A DNA stretch of 12,701 nt from Entamoeba invadens IP1 (lineage: Eukaryota > Evosea > Mastigamoebida > Endamoebidae). Made by a program: the position numbers and the translations under genes. The stretch lies in the NCBI RefSeq assembly GCF_000330505.1, contig NW_004191750.1, positions 41,487-54,187 of the forward strand, written 5' to 3'. The notes beneath the pieces were generated by a model that made no database searches, was not told where the DNA came from, and saw only the letters and a list, made by a program, of their open reading frames with translations. Of this stretch, positions 1 through 7,901 are shown in pieces. Positions within the stretch are counted from its first letter, which is position 1; the number at the start of each line of letters is the position of its first letter.

Positions 1-701
1 TTGATTTTTTATAATTTTTATATGGAAATTAAAAAAATTATTAAAATATATTTAAATGTTAATATTTACTGAAATGTCGTTAAAAATACAATAATTTGAG
101 ATTCAAGTAAGTTTCAATAATAAAAATGGAACAGTATTAACTTTTTTACATTAAAAAATTAAAACAATAATTAATAATTAAAAAATTTTATAATTCAATT
201 ATTATGTTTATGTAAACAAACATGTTATAGTTACTTGTTATTTTATTGTTGTTTTTCTTTTATTTTTATCTTATAAACACAAGCCAAGTACAACCATAAT
301 CATTTTCATTTGTATTTCGTTTTAATCTTGGTTCTTTTTAAATGCAATATCTCTTGTTTACAATTTTTGTATTGATAATTATTTTTTGCATTTTTTACAA
401 TCGAATAAAAAAATGATTCACAACAGAAACTGGAGATTCGTGAAAATAAAAGGATGCATGATTAATAAAAAACATTGATATTTAAAAAAGTTGTTTTATA
501 ATAATCAATATTTAAATACATATTTAAATACACACAATCTCAATAACACATTGATAAACATTTTAAACTTGTTTTGAATATAATTAAATTGTTTTATTAA
601 AGAGTTTAATAGTTTTTGAAAACAGATTTAATTTGTATAAAATATACACATTTTTCATAATTCAGAAATAAGCACAAAAAATAAATCTCAATTAATTAAT
701 A
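1..701. other. AT-rich intergenic region, no gene seen
   Basis: The stretch is composed almost entirely of A/T runs, with stops in all frames at short intervals. I see no ORF with coding character, no tRNA-like cloverleaf and no paired inverted repeats that I can support. A slightly less AT-rich patch near 410-465 could be an old coding or element remnant, but nothing recognisable is left. Confidence 0.6.
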
Positions 702-832
702 CAGTAAAACCTCTCATTAGTAGATTAAACAAGAAAATAGAACCCCTCAATAGTTATTATAATATTGTTTTCCCCCTCAATAAGTGTTTTTTATTTTAAT
801 TGGTTGAAACGTCTATTAATGAAAGGATTTTC
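702..832. mobile_element. Small pogo/Tigger-like miniature inverted-repeat element
   Basis: The left end reads TA|CAGTAAAACCTCTCATTAG, which is the kind of terminus found in pogo/Tigger/Fot transposons (CAGTAAAACCTC-like ends with TA target duplications). The reverse complement of the right end, TA|GAAAATCCTTTCATTAATAGA, matches it as an imperfect inverted repeat: the shared core is CCTyTCATTArTAGA at 711-725 and its complement at about 812-825. TA dinucleotides lie at 700-701 and 833-834. Two further copies of the subterminal motif, CCCTCAATA, lie inside at about 744-752 and 774-782. There is no coding capacity, so it would be a non-autonomous element of about 131 bp. The terminal bases are diverged on the right, so it is probably old. 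Confidence 0.5.
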
Positions 833-1697
833 TAAATTGGGCATTACAAATGAAATATTTTACTTTAGTCAAAAATCATTAAATAATTACAATTAAATGA
901 TTTTTCATACTATATATTATTTATTCAAACAAATTGAACAGAGTATTAATCATAATTAAAAAAACTTATAATAATTGTTCGATTATAGAAATAATGATAA
1001 TATTTTCTGAATTAACAAAATAAAAATAACTTTTTATTCAAATCTTTCTGTTTGTGAAAAAATATTTAAATGTTTAATAATAAAGCTGAATAAGCATGTT
1101 AAAAACCCATCAATATTCAATTTGAATTTTAGTATTCGTCTCAAACATTTACAATATGAAATATGTTAATTATATGTAATTTATAACATGAAGAACAACC
1201 AAATATAAAAAAATATTTTGTGATTTTGGCCAATTCAATGAAGACTTGAAAACTTTTTGAAAACTCTCGATATTTAGAAGTTGTTCATTTTCATTAACTG
1301 GATAATGATTTTAGATTTTTTAATTAACAATCACTCACTCTGATTCTCATTAACTCAGGGCATGATAAAAATAGACTTTTCCAAAATAATTATTGCCGAA
1401 ATGTGGTTTTATTAAGTATGAATTTATAAGAAAAATCAAAGTTTTGGTTCAGTTTTTTATTAATAATGATACAGTGGTGACGTGGGTAATTAGAATTGTA
1501 TTTTTAGAAACCTTTGAATAAAAATAAGTTTAAAGTACTTTTTAATTGAAATTGTTATTATCAAACTATTAAAAATTTATCATTTATATTCATTTTAAAA
1601 ATTAAAAATTGGTGTTTTGGATGTTTCCAGCTCTATTAAAAATTCCTCATTCTTTTATCTTTATATTAATCTATAAAAAATATCAACATATTTCATT
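833..1697. other. Intergenic region upstream of the LRR gene
   Basis: No gene is seen. The repeated words TTCATTAACTGGAT (near 1290) and TCTCATTAACTCAGGG (near 1344) resemble subterminal motifs of pogo-type ends, and TACAGTGGTGACGTGGG near 1465 resembles the start of a transposon end. I could not find partners for them. Just before the ATG there is an AT-rich TATA-like tract (TATAAAAAATA, about 1672-1682) and an AAAAATTC word at 1638-1645 that resembles the Entamoeba initiator element AAAAATTCA. Entamoeba 5' UTRs are usually very short and the AAAAATTC word is over 50 bases from the ATG, so neither promoter assignment is firm. Confidence 0.45.
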
Positions 1698-2981
1698 ATG
1701 TCTAAGTTGGATAGTTACAATGGAATGGTTGTCTCACAACACTTTTCTTCAATTAGAGACTTTATAAGTTTCGAACAAGTTTGCAAAAAGTTCAATGGAA
1801 CCATGGCGAAGTTTCATTACAACCCGATACCATTAACATTAAAAACAATAGAATTTTTTGAGTCTTTAGAAACACTTTACATATGGCAGTTGACTGATGA
1901 AAACTTTGGAAACGACTATATGGCTTCCAAGAAACAACGTGATAATGAAAACATGCATTACCACATCATGCAACACCCCTTCAAAAAGTTAAAGAAAGTC
2001 TGTTATCCGAAGATGATGAAATTAAAACCGAGTTATTGGTTTCCAAATGCGTCTGTAGCTTTTTTCAAAATCGTAGTTTGGCATGACGTCGAGTACCAAG
2101 TAGTAGTCGATAACAAAGACAAGAATGTCGTCTTTAAAAACGTGATCTTAAATAAAGAGAGTAAAAAGTATTGTCATGGCACCATTCCAGAAGAAGTTAC
2201 TGAAATTGGAGAGGAACTTTTTGAATATGATTCAATAACTTCCATTGAAATTCCAAAGTCTGTCACAAAGTTACACAACTCTGTATTCGAGTCGTGTACA
2301 AACTTAACAAGTGTATCATTCCCAGACAAGTTATGTATAATTGGAGATTCTTGTTTTAAAAAGTGCAACCACCTGAATGAAATTGTATTGCCTGCACACC
2401 TTTTTGAGATAGAAGGTAAAAACGTTTTTAGTGAATGCAACATAACTTCTATAGTTATCCCCAAGTTTGTCACATCAATACCAAGTCAATGTTTTTTTGA
2501 ATGCAAATTACTGAGTAAAGTCACACTCCATGATAGTGTCGAATGTTTATGTTCGTTTTGCTTTGCTGGGTGTGACGAACTTTGCCACATCGACCTCCCA
2601 GATTCGATCACATCAATAAGAGCTGGTGCGTTTAAGTTTTGTAAAAAACTTAAAAGTGTGACTTTGCCAAGCAAAATTGATGTGATCCGAACTGTTACGT
2701 TTGAAGGATGTGTTGAACTTAGTGAAATTAAAATGAGTGGACAAATAAATGTGATGGAAAATTACTGTTTCAGAGATTGCCTTGCACTGAAAGAGTTTAG
2801 TATTCCAAATGGGGTGACAAAAGTTGGTGATGGATGCTTTGCAGGATGTTCGATGCTCTCAAAAATTGACATCTCGTCAACAGTCAGAACTATTGGAAAA
2901 CAATGTTTCAAAGGGTGTGGATTATTAAAAATTATTCCACTCCCAATTACAGTCGAATCTTATGGCGCGTCTACATATTGA
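1698..2981 (+). CDS. BspA-type leucine-rich repeat family protein (Entamoeba-type)
   Basis: Complete 427-residue ORF from ATG to TGA with no intron. Residues about 1-110 form a conserved-looking N-terminal block that begins MSKLDSYNGMVVSQHF and includes FEQVCKKFNGTMAKFHYNPIPL. I recognise this block from the large Entamoeba BspA-like family; its helical pattern is loosely F-box-like, which is inference. From about residue 163 to 415 there are eleven tandem repeats with a 23-residue period, of the LRR_5/BspA form (IPxxVTxIgxxcFxxCxxLxsIx), followed by a short tail. Many repeats have paired Cys, as in F(K/E/R)xCxxL. There is no signal peptide and no membrane segment. Family members are proposed to act in protein-protein contacts, and at least one E. 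histolytica member has been reported at the plasma membrane. The specific role of this copy is unknown. The start is supported by the family-typical N-terminus. The gene is flanked by transposon remnants. Confidence 0.92.
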   Translation: MSKLDSYNGMVVSQHFSSIRDFISFEQVCKKFNGTMAKFHYNPIPLTLKTIEFFESLETLYIWQLTDENFGNDYMASKKQRDNENMHYHIMQHPFKKLKKVCYPKMMKLKPSYWFPNASVAFFKIVVWHDVEYQVVVDNKDKNVVFKNVILNKESKKYCHGTIPEEVTEIGEELFEYDSITSIEIPKSVTKLHNSVFESCTNLTSVSFPDKLCIIGDSCFKKCNHLNEIVLPAHLFEIEGKNVFSECNITSIVIPKFVTSIPSQCFFECKLLSKVTLHDSVECLCSFCFAGCDELCHIDLPDSITSIRAGAFKFCKKLKSVTLPSKIDVIRTVTFEGCVELSEIKMSGQINVMENYCFRDCLALKEFSIPNGVTKVGDGCFAGCSMLSKIDISSTVRTIGKQCFKGCGLLKIIPLPITVESYGASTY

Positions 2982-3000
2982 TATTCTTATAATATTCAAA

Positions 3001-3005
3001 TAATT
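3001..3005 (+). promoter_or_regulatory. Possible polyadenylation motif (TAATT) of the LRR gene
   Basis: TAATT lies 20 bases after the TGA stop and is followed by a T-rich tract. Entamoeba mRNAs typically carry a UA(A/U)UU motif shortly before the cleavage site. The motif is common by chance in DNA this rich in A and T, so support is positional only. Confidence 0.35.
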
Positions 3006-3128
3006 GACCTTTTTGATATTTACTGTTTTAATAACATTTGAGTTTAAAAGTGTTTTGATTGTTTGTATAAATTTCAAATAGAAACTAATTTTGTGAATTT
3101 ATGAATTTAAAAAGGTTTAATAATGGGT

Positions 3129-3155
3129 CAGTAAAATGGTGAAATAATTTTACTG
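3129..3155. repeat. Short hairpin CAGTAAAAT / ATTTTACTG
   Basis: A 9-bp perfect inverted repeat with a 9-base spacer lies 14 bases left of the foldback element at 3170. The spacer contains GGTGAAAT, which recurs on the far side of that element inside another hairpin (3424-3450). The two hairpins may be halves of one older palindrome split by the insertion. Confidence 0.5.
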
Positions 3156-3169
3156 GAAATTTATGTTTA

Positions 3170-3414
3170 CAGGGAGGATAAAAAACCGCTTTTGTCTTTT
3201 TAACCGCTACTTATCGATTTAATAGTTATAAATAATAACATTACAATAAAAAGTATGATACAAATTACCACCTCGGACAGAAAAAGTCTCCACGAGGCAT
3301 ATTCAGCCTTCATGGTAAACAGTACTATACATTTTATTATATTAATATTATTTAAATCTATAAAATCAAGTGGAAGCGGTAAAAAGACGGAAGCGGTTTT
3401 TTTTAGCTTCCCTG
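3170..3414. mobile_element. 245-bp TA-flanked foldback MITE
   Basis: The ends are TA|CAGGGAGGATAAAAAACCGC on the left and, reading inward from the right, TA|CAGGGAAGCTAAAAAAAACCGC. They form imperfect inverted repeats of about 68 bp each (3170-3237 and 3346-3414), flanked by TA at 3168-3169 and 3415-3416. Each arm carries a doubled motif: AACCGCT at 3184-3190 and 3202-3208 (period 18), and its complement AGCGGT at 3375-3380 and 3392-3397 (period 17). The ~108 bp core is less AT-rich and includes a small stem, CCTCG (3271-3275) with CGAGG (3293-3297). A 68-codon ORF spanning the core and right arm (3255-3461) reads through repeat sequence and is not convincing as a gene. The TA duplication and CAGGG ends fit the Tc1/mariner/pogo superfamily. 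Confidence 0.8.
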
Positions 3415-3423
3415 TAAGTAAAT

Positions 3424-3450
3424 TATTTGGTGAAATCGTTTCACCAAATA
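3424..3450. repeat. Perfect hairpin TATTTGGTGAAA-tcg-TTTCACCAAATA
   Basis: A 12-bp perfect stem with a 3-base loop starts 8 bases right of the TA that flanks the 245-bp foldback element. It repeats the GGTGAAAT word present left of that element. It could be an ordinary extruding palindrome, a mobile-element remnant, or part of the target site. Confidence 0.7.
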
Positions 3451-3990
3451 GAACTATTTAAGTTCTAGAATTTTGGTTTTGTTTATAAAGAATAATTTAA
3501 TAAATATCATTTTAATGTTTTTGGTTAAAACAATTTCAGCATTTTGAAAAAAAAATGAAAAATTCAATAATGATTTTTTCTTACAATTATTACAATGATC
3601 GGCAATATTCGTCTTCTTGTAAATATATTTATTACTTATCATAAATAAAAAACAATTTGCACAAAACATGTTTTAATAAATACTTTAACAATAACAACTA
3701 TATATTTAATAAATAAGGAACAAATCAAAAACATATTATTTATAAATATTGAATATATATCAAAATAATGGCACATATAATACATTTAAAAATGCTCGTA
3801 ATTAATTTAATTTGTTTTTATAGGCAACAAATATCGAAATATCATTTGTACAACATTTAACCGTGGTTTGGATTGATTATCTATAACATTATTTGTAAAC
3901 ATCTATATATTATCTTTTGAAAGGCGCTTAAGAATACTTATTATAGTTCGAGACATTATATTCAAAAACAAATGTAATTAAATAATTATA
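3451..3990. other. AT-rich intergenic region, no gene seen
   Basis: Homopolymer-rich A/T sequence. The reverse-strand frame at 3454-3669 is Lys/Phe/Ile/Asn-rich and looks like translated intergenic DNA. No inverted repeats, tRNA or convincing coding signal are seen. Confidence 0.55.
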
Positions 3991-4061
3991 GAGTACAGTG
4001 AAAAATCACTGCGGCGTGAAATATTACTGCGAATTGTTATTGGGCAAAAAATAATGTTATT
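3991..4061 (+). repeat. Left terminal inverted repeat with an extra 18-bp unit
   Basis: Relative to the right end, this arm holds one additional 18-base unit: GTGAAAAATCACTGCGGC (3998-4015) is followed directly by GTGAAATATTACTGCGAA (4016-4033), matching at 14 of 18 positions. The tip also contains CAGTGA/TCACTG (3996-4001 and 4006-4011), a small hairpin. After the duplication the arm continues identical to the right end as far as 4061. Confidence 0.85.
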
Positions 4062-5804
4062 AAGGGTTTTAAAACATTTTGGGTTTAATTTTTTTGTTAT
4101 TTAAAGCTATTAACATGAAAAAAGATAGTTTTGTTCTACAAAATCTTTTGAGGCTAAGTCAACAGATTGTGCCAAGAGAAAAAATGGTGTTTTTATATAC
4201 TTTTTATGAAGGTTTTGTTTTTTCCTTTTCTCGTTGAAAAACAAAACGTTATTAAATTTTTTGTTATTACAAAAAGACAAATTCTAAATTATAGTTTCAC
4301 ATATCCAAAAATTATTTTATCAAGTAATAATTTGTTTTGATATTTTCAAAATGTGAAAGAATGTACCAATAATTGATGATGATTTATTCGTTACATCAAT
4401 TTATGAAATAAAATTTTATTGAACAGTCGATATCTCTGCCAAAATATGAACACATTTTAACAATAAAGTTTTGCTTAATATCGTATTGTTGATGAAGATT
4501 AAAAATTATAAATAAAAAATCGTTCTCATAATTTTAATTACCAAATAATCACTTAACAATATAATTTCATTCTGATGTATAAGGTGAATTCTTTAGTTGC
4601 TTTCACAACGACTTGTTATTTGAAAAATCATTACTTAATGTCTTGTTTATGTTTTATGAAAGTCGTTGATTTTTCGATTAAAAAAATCCAAAGAAAGAAT
4701 CTAACCCGTCACACCGTGACACAAAAAATGGTTTAAAAACAAAACGAATAAACAATATAATTATATATTTAATACCTTTATCTGTATTATAGAAACTATG
4801 CAATCAATACTTGAAATGTCAGTTGTATAACCACTGGCTTTTTTATTGTGAAATGATGTGATAATACATTCACAATTCACATCAAATAAATCAAACAATG
4901 AACTATTATTATAGTATAAATATAATTAAAATATAATAAACATCAAACAAGTGAAATAGTTAATTTACGTGCAAATTTAATTAACATCAACATATCAATA
5001 GCAAAAATTTATAATAAAACAACAATAATTTATAATTTATTTTTTCTGAATGTGAAACTATTTTTTAATAATTATTATCATATAATTAAACTAGTCGAAT
5101 AATTATGGATAATTTTATTATAAATTATCATTATTTTAAAAGAACTAATACACCAGAACCCAAACAACTTAATTCTTTCATAACAACAAATTATTTAAAT
5201 TTCAAATTGGTGTGATTAAATTATCTGCCATTTGAAAGCCCCACGCTCGTTAACCGTTTGTTATCATCAAATTGATTTATATTTTATAAATTTATCAATA
5301 TGATATGTTTATAACGTGTTTTTGTATTTTGTTTATGTTTATTGTATTGCAATTTGTGTTGTTATAATAATATCGAAGTTGATACATTTATTCGATCTTA
5401 ATAATTCGAGTTGATATTTTTGTGTGTTTTTGTATTATTATTATGTTAAAACATATTGATTATAATGGTAATTTAAGTTTATTTAATTGGAGTTATTAAT
5501 TTCAATATTCCCAACAAAAATTAAGGACTAGCTGAGCAGAAATCAAATTTCAAATAATAATGTCCAAAAGGTGGACTATTTATTCAAAATTTCGATGTTT
5601 TAATTTATTCGTTTTTGTTATTATGTTTTGATTTATTGTTTAGTAATTTATATTATAAATTGTTAAAATCTATAAAATAAAAACCAATATCTAGTTTGAG
5701 TTGTTTGGAATGTTCGTTTTTACGAATTTACCCTTGTTTTAATTGATAGCCATATTATATAACATTTTTACAAAGTAAATTATTTTTTATGTTTTACAAG
5801 CCAC

Positions 5805-5857
5805 AATAACATTATTTTTTGCCCAATAACAATTCGCAGTAATATTTCACTGTACTC
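5805..5857 (-). repeat. Right terminal inverted repeat of the 1.87-kb element
   Basis: Read on the minus strand it is GAGTACA followed by a single GTGAAATATTACTGCG unit and then the same continuing sequence as the left arm. It lacks the second 18-base unit. TA follows at 5858-5859. Confidence 0.85.
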
Positions 5858-6132
5858 TAATTAAAAAATTATGAATTTAAATAGTTATATTTTTGATAAT
5901 TAAAATATGATAATGATGATCATATTATTGCGATTTTATCTATCAGATAAATTCTTTAAATAAACAACAACTTTAATTTCCGACTTATTGTGTAAAGGAA
6001 CGTTGTATTGCAATATTTATTGAATAATTATGACATGAAACGCATATTTTTACTAGACAATATTTCTTTAATTACACGAAAATAATGTTTATTTGAAATA
6101 AGTACAAAAACAGAAATTAAATTTTACTTACA
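5858..6132. other. AT-rich spacer between two mobile elements
   Basis: No coding or repeat structure is seen. TGTATTGCAAT occurs here near 6005 and also near 5343 inside the neighbouring element, which is probably coincidental in this composition. Confidence 0.5.
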
Positions 6133-6157
6133 TAAACTGTATTTCAAAACTCTGTAC
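6133..6157 (+). repeat. Left inverted repeat of the 0.88-kb element
   Basis: TAAACTGT followed by ATTTCAAAACTCTGTAC; it pairs with 6992-7016 with two mismatches. Confidence 0.65.
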
Positions 6158-6991
6158 CGTTTCCAAAATTTATGAAAACCCTTTGTCCTAATTTCCCATT
6201 ATTTATTGTTTTATATTTGTTTTATTTTTTATTTTCCTTTTTGTTGAACCAACAACGGTTCACAGTTTAAAACCCTTAAAAATCAATACAATTTCAATTA
6301 TTGAACAAAAAAATCGGGAAATTACCCAAATATTGAATAAATCTTTCCCAATTTTCCAGGTTCGTTATTTGGTCAGTGGTTTATTTTGTGACTAAACGTG
6401 AGTAAAACAACATATTTCTAACAAACACAAGATAAACGATAATATAACAATAAACTAATGATGTAATGAAGTACATTATTGCATCAAATGACACAACACT
6501 TTAATAAATAATAAGTTTTTGTTTATTTCAACAATTAAAAAAGTCATCGATAACATAAAACAAACATTTAAACAATCAAGGTTATTAATCAAAAGAGTCT
6601 AAAATAAAATAAACAGTTCAAAAATAAAAAACTTTTCAAGTGAATAGTTTTAATGTTATTTTTTTTCTCTCAATGCTTGTTTTACTCATTAGTACTTTTC
6701 ATTTTTATCCAGAACACTACTTGGTGTTTCTATAAACATGGACATTTAATTATAAAGCTGTGTTTTATCTTTTTGGTAAAATTTGTGTTATGGTAATCAC
6801 AATTTTAATCCGAAGTTTGTTTTTTATATTTTTCAAGTAAATTTTTAGTGCAAGATTTATTTGTCAAGTAAAATTTAAAAATACAAGTTCGTTATCTTGT
6901 TTTTTTTGGTAAATATTTATAACAAAAAATGAGGGTTAAGAAAAGGAAAAATTATTTAGAAATTATAAGTCCAATAAATCGGGGCATCCCA

Positions 6992-7016
6992 GTACAGAGT
7001 TTTAAAAAACAGTTTA
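6992..7016 (-). repeat. Right inverted repeat of the 0.88-kb element
   Basis: GTACAGAGTTTTAAAAAACA then GTTTA; the reverse complement matches 6133-6157 at 23 of 25 positions. Confidence 0.65.
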
Positions 7017-7454
7017 CAATCTAAGATTCTTTTAATTACATTAATTGAAGAGAATAGTCGTTTATTTTAAAAATGATTCATGGTGGTAAATGATAACTAA
7101 TAATTTTAAACATAAAGTGCCTATTGTTTTTATAATATGCGTTATGTAATAATATAAATTTTATTGTTGAATTTAAAAAAAATGTTATTTTTAAGTTGTT
7201 TACACTTATATTAACGTATCAGCTTCCGATGAAATAAAAATATTTTCTCATCAAATATGTTTAAATTTATTAAAAACAACAAAAGTCACATTTGATTTGT
7301 TTTTTGAAAAAATAAAAAATAAATTTAATGATATTGGTTATTGTTGGATTTTTTTTGGTCTTTTTTGTTTTTTTATCCGCTTTTTAACATCCAAACAAAT
7401 AATAATTAAATATTGGCAAAAATCGAAAAACTATATAAAGATACACAGTTGGAG
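7017..7454. other. AT-rich intergenic region left of the pogo-like element
   Basis: No gene or paired repeat is seen. The frame at 7297-7497 has no in-frame ATG start, is Phe/Ile/Lys-rich, and runs into the transposon end, so I do not treat it as a gene. Confidence 0.5.
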
Positions 7455-7457
7455 TAA

Positions 7458-7493
7458 TAACCTGTCAACCGGAACTAACCTGTCAGCCATTTT
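7458..7493 (+). repeat. Left terminal inverted repeat of the pogo-like transposon
   Basis: Contains TAACCTGTCA twice, at 7458-7467 and 7476-7485 (period 18), followed by GCCATTTT. The single difference from the right end is G at 7471 against A (complement of 10508). The doubled motif is a good candidate for the transposase binding site. Confidence 0.9.
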
Positions 7494-7736
7494 TTAAATT
7501 CAATTTATGGTATTTTAACCATTAATTTGTCTTTTTTAGATTATTCAAGTTCAACAAAATCAATAACAAAAAGCAATGAACAAATGAGATGTTTTCTTCG
7601 AATTTCAAAAACGAAAAAAAAGCCGAAAAAAACTTCAAAAATTTCCAAAATTTGTCCTCATTTCACCAAAAAGAGTCATCGTTTTATAAAACATTTTCTT
7701 TTTTACTTGGTTATATTTTCTTGATTGTTTTAGAAA

Positions 7737-7779
7737 ATGTCTTCTCGTATTGAATCAATTTCAAAGTCTTTACCAAAAA
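7737..7779 (+). other. Possible first exon of the transposase gene
   Basis: An ATG at 7737 opens 14 codons reading MSSRIESISKSLPK, in the same frame as the transposase, but the frame then meets TAA at 7782-7784. If the interval 7780-7866 (GTTAAAG ... CAATTTTCTTTTAG, 87 bases) is an intron, the two parts join in frame. The 3' end looks like a good acceptor with a pyrimidine tract and TAG. The 5' end does not match the GTTTGT donor usual in Entamoeba, so this is tentative. The alternative is that translation starts at the ATG at 7902 or 7932 and this piece is leader. Confidence 0.25.
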
Positions 7780-7901
7780 GTTAAAGTGGAAGATATTCAA
7801 ATCCCCCAAAACCCCAATTTTTGCACAAAACAATCCATTATTTTCATCTAAACAATTTTCTTTTAGGTTTTAAATCGTTCATAACTTTAAACATCCTTTT
7901 C

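Larger units (their letters stand above)
3991..5857. mobile_element. ~1.87-kb non-coding DNA transposon with TA target duplication
   Basis: The two ends are inverted copies. A 46-base block at 4016-4061 (GTGAAATATTACTGCG...) is a perfect complement of 5805-5850, and the tip GAGTACAGTG (3991-4000) is the perfect complement of CACTGTACTC (5848-5857). TA lies immediately outside at 3989-3990 and 5858-5859. The TA inside GAGTACAGTG is an alternative duplication that would make the ends start CAGTG. Nothing between the ends is coding: stops are dense and no domain is recognisable. It is thus a non-autonomous element that would need a transposase in trans. The TA duplication and CAGTG-type tip fit Tc1/mariner/pogo. 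The perfect identity of the 46-base arms suggests recent activity or gene conversion of the ends. Confidence 0.85.
6133..7016. mobile_element. ~0.88-kb non-coding inverted-repeat element
   Basis: The 25 bases at 6133-6157 (TAAACTGTATTTCAAAACTC...) and the reverse complement of 6992-7016 match at 23 of 25 positions. Both ends include an outer TA, so the target duplication may be TA with ends starting AACTGT. Inward of the 25-base block similarity falls off quickly. The interior has no coding frame and contains only runs of A/T with a few GC-richer words (CAACAACGGTTCACAG near 6249, GGTTCGTTATTTGGTCAGTGG near 6359). It fits a non-autonomous DNA element, but family assignment is open because the terminal motif differs from the other elements here. 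Confidence 0.6.

Noticed and set aside
1465..1490. TACAGTGGTGACGTGGG resembling a transposon tip, sharing GTGGTGACGT with 11717-11726
   Set aside because: No inverted partner was found for it. A single shared 10-mer is weak evidence.
3255..3461. 68-codon + strand ORF starting MIQITTSDRK
   Set aside because: It lies across the core and right arm of the 245-bp foldback element and beyond its border into a hairpin, so its length is explained by repeat sequence. The first 20 codons look somewhat coding-like but there is no independent support.
4065..4080. TTAAGGGTTTTAAA near 4061-4074 also found inverted near 6268-6281
   Set aside because: A 14-base match in AT-rich DNA that does not extend; probably coincidental rather than evidence that the two elements are related.
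4708..4720. GTCAC-acc-GTGAC palindrome inside the 1.87-kb element
   Set aside because: Only a 5-bp stem, which does not extend; too short to claim function.
7297..7724. Two + strand frames of about 65 codons each (7297-7497 and 7527-7724)
   Set aside because: Neither starts with ATG. Both are Phe/Lys/Ile-rich with homopolymer codons, and the first crosses the transposon end. They look like translated AT-rich leader and intergenic DNA.
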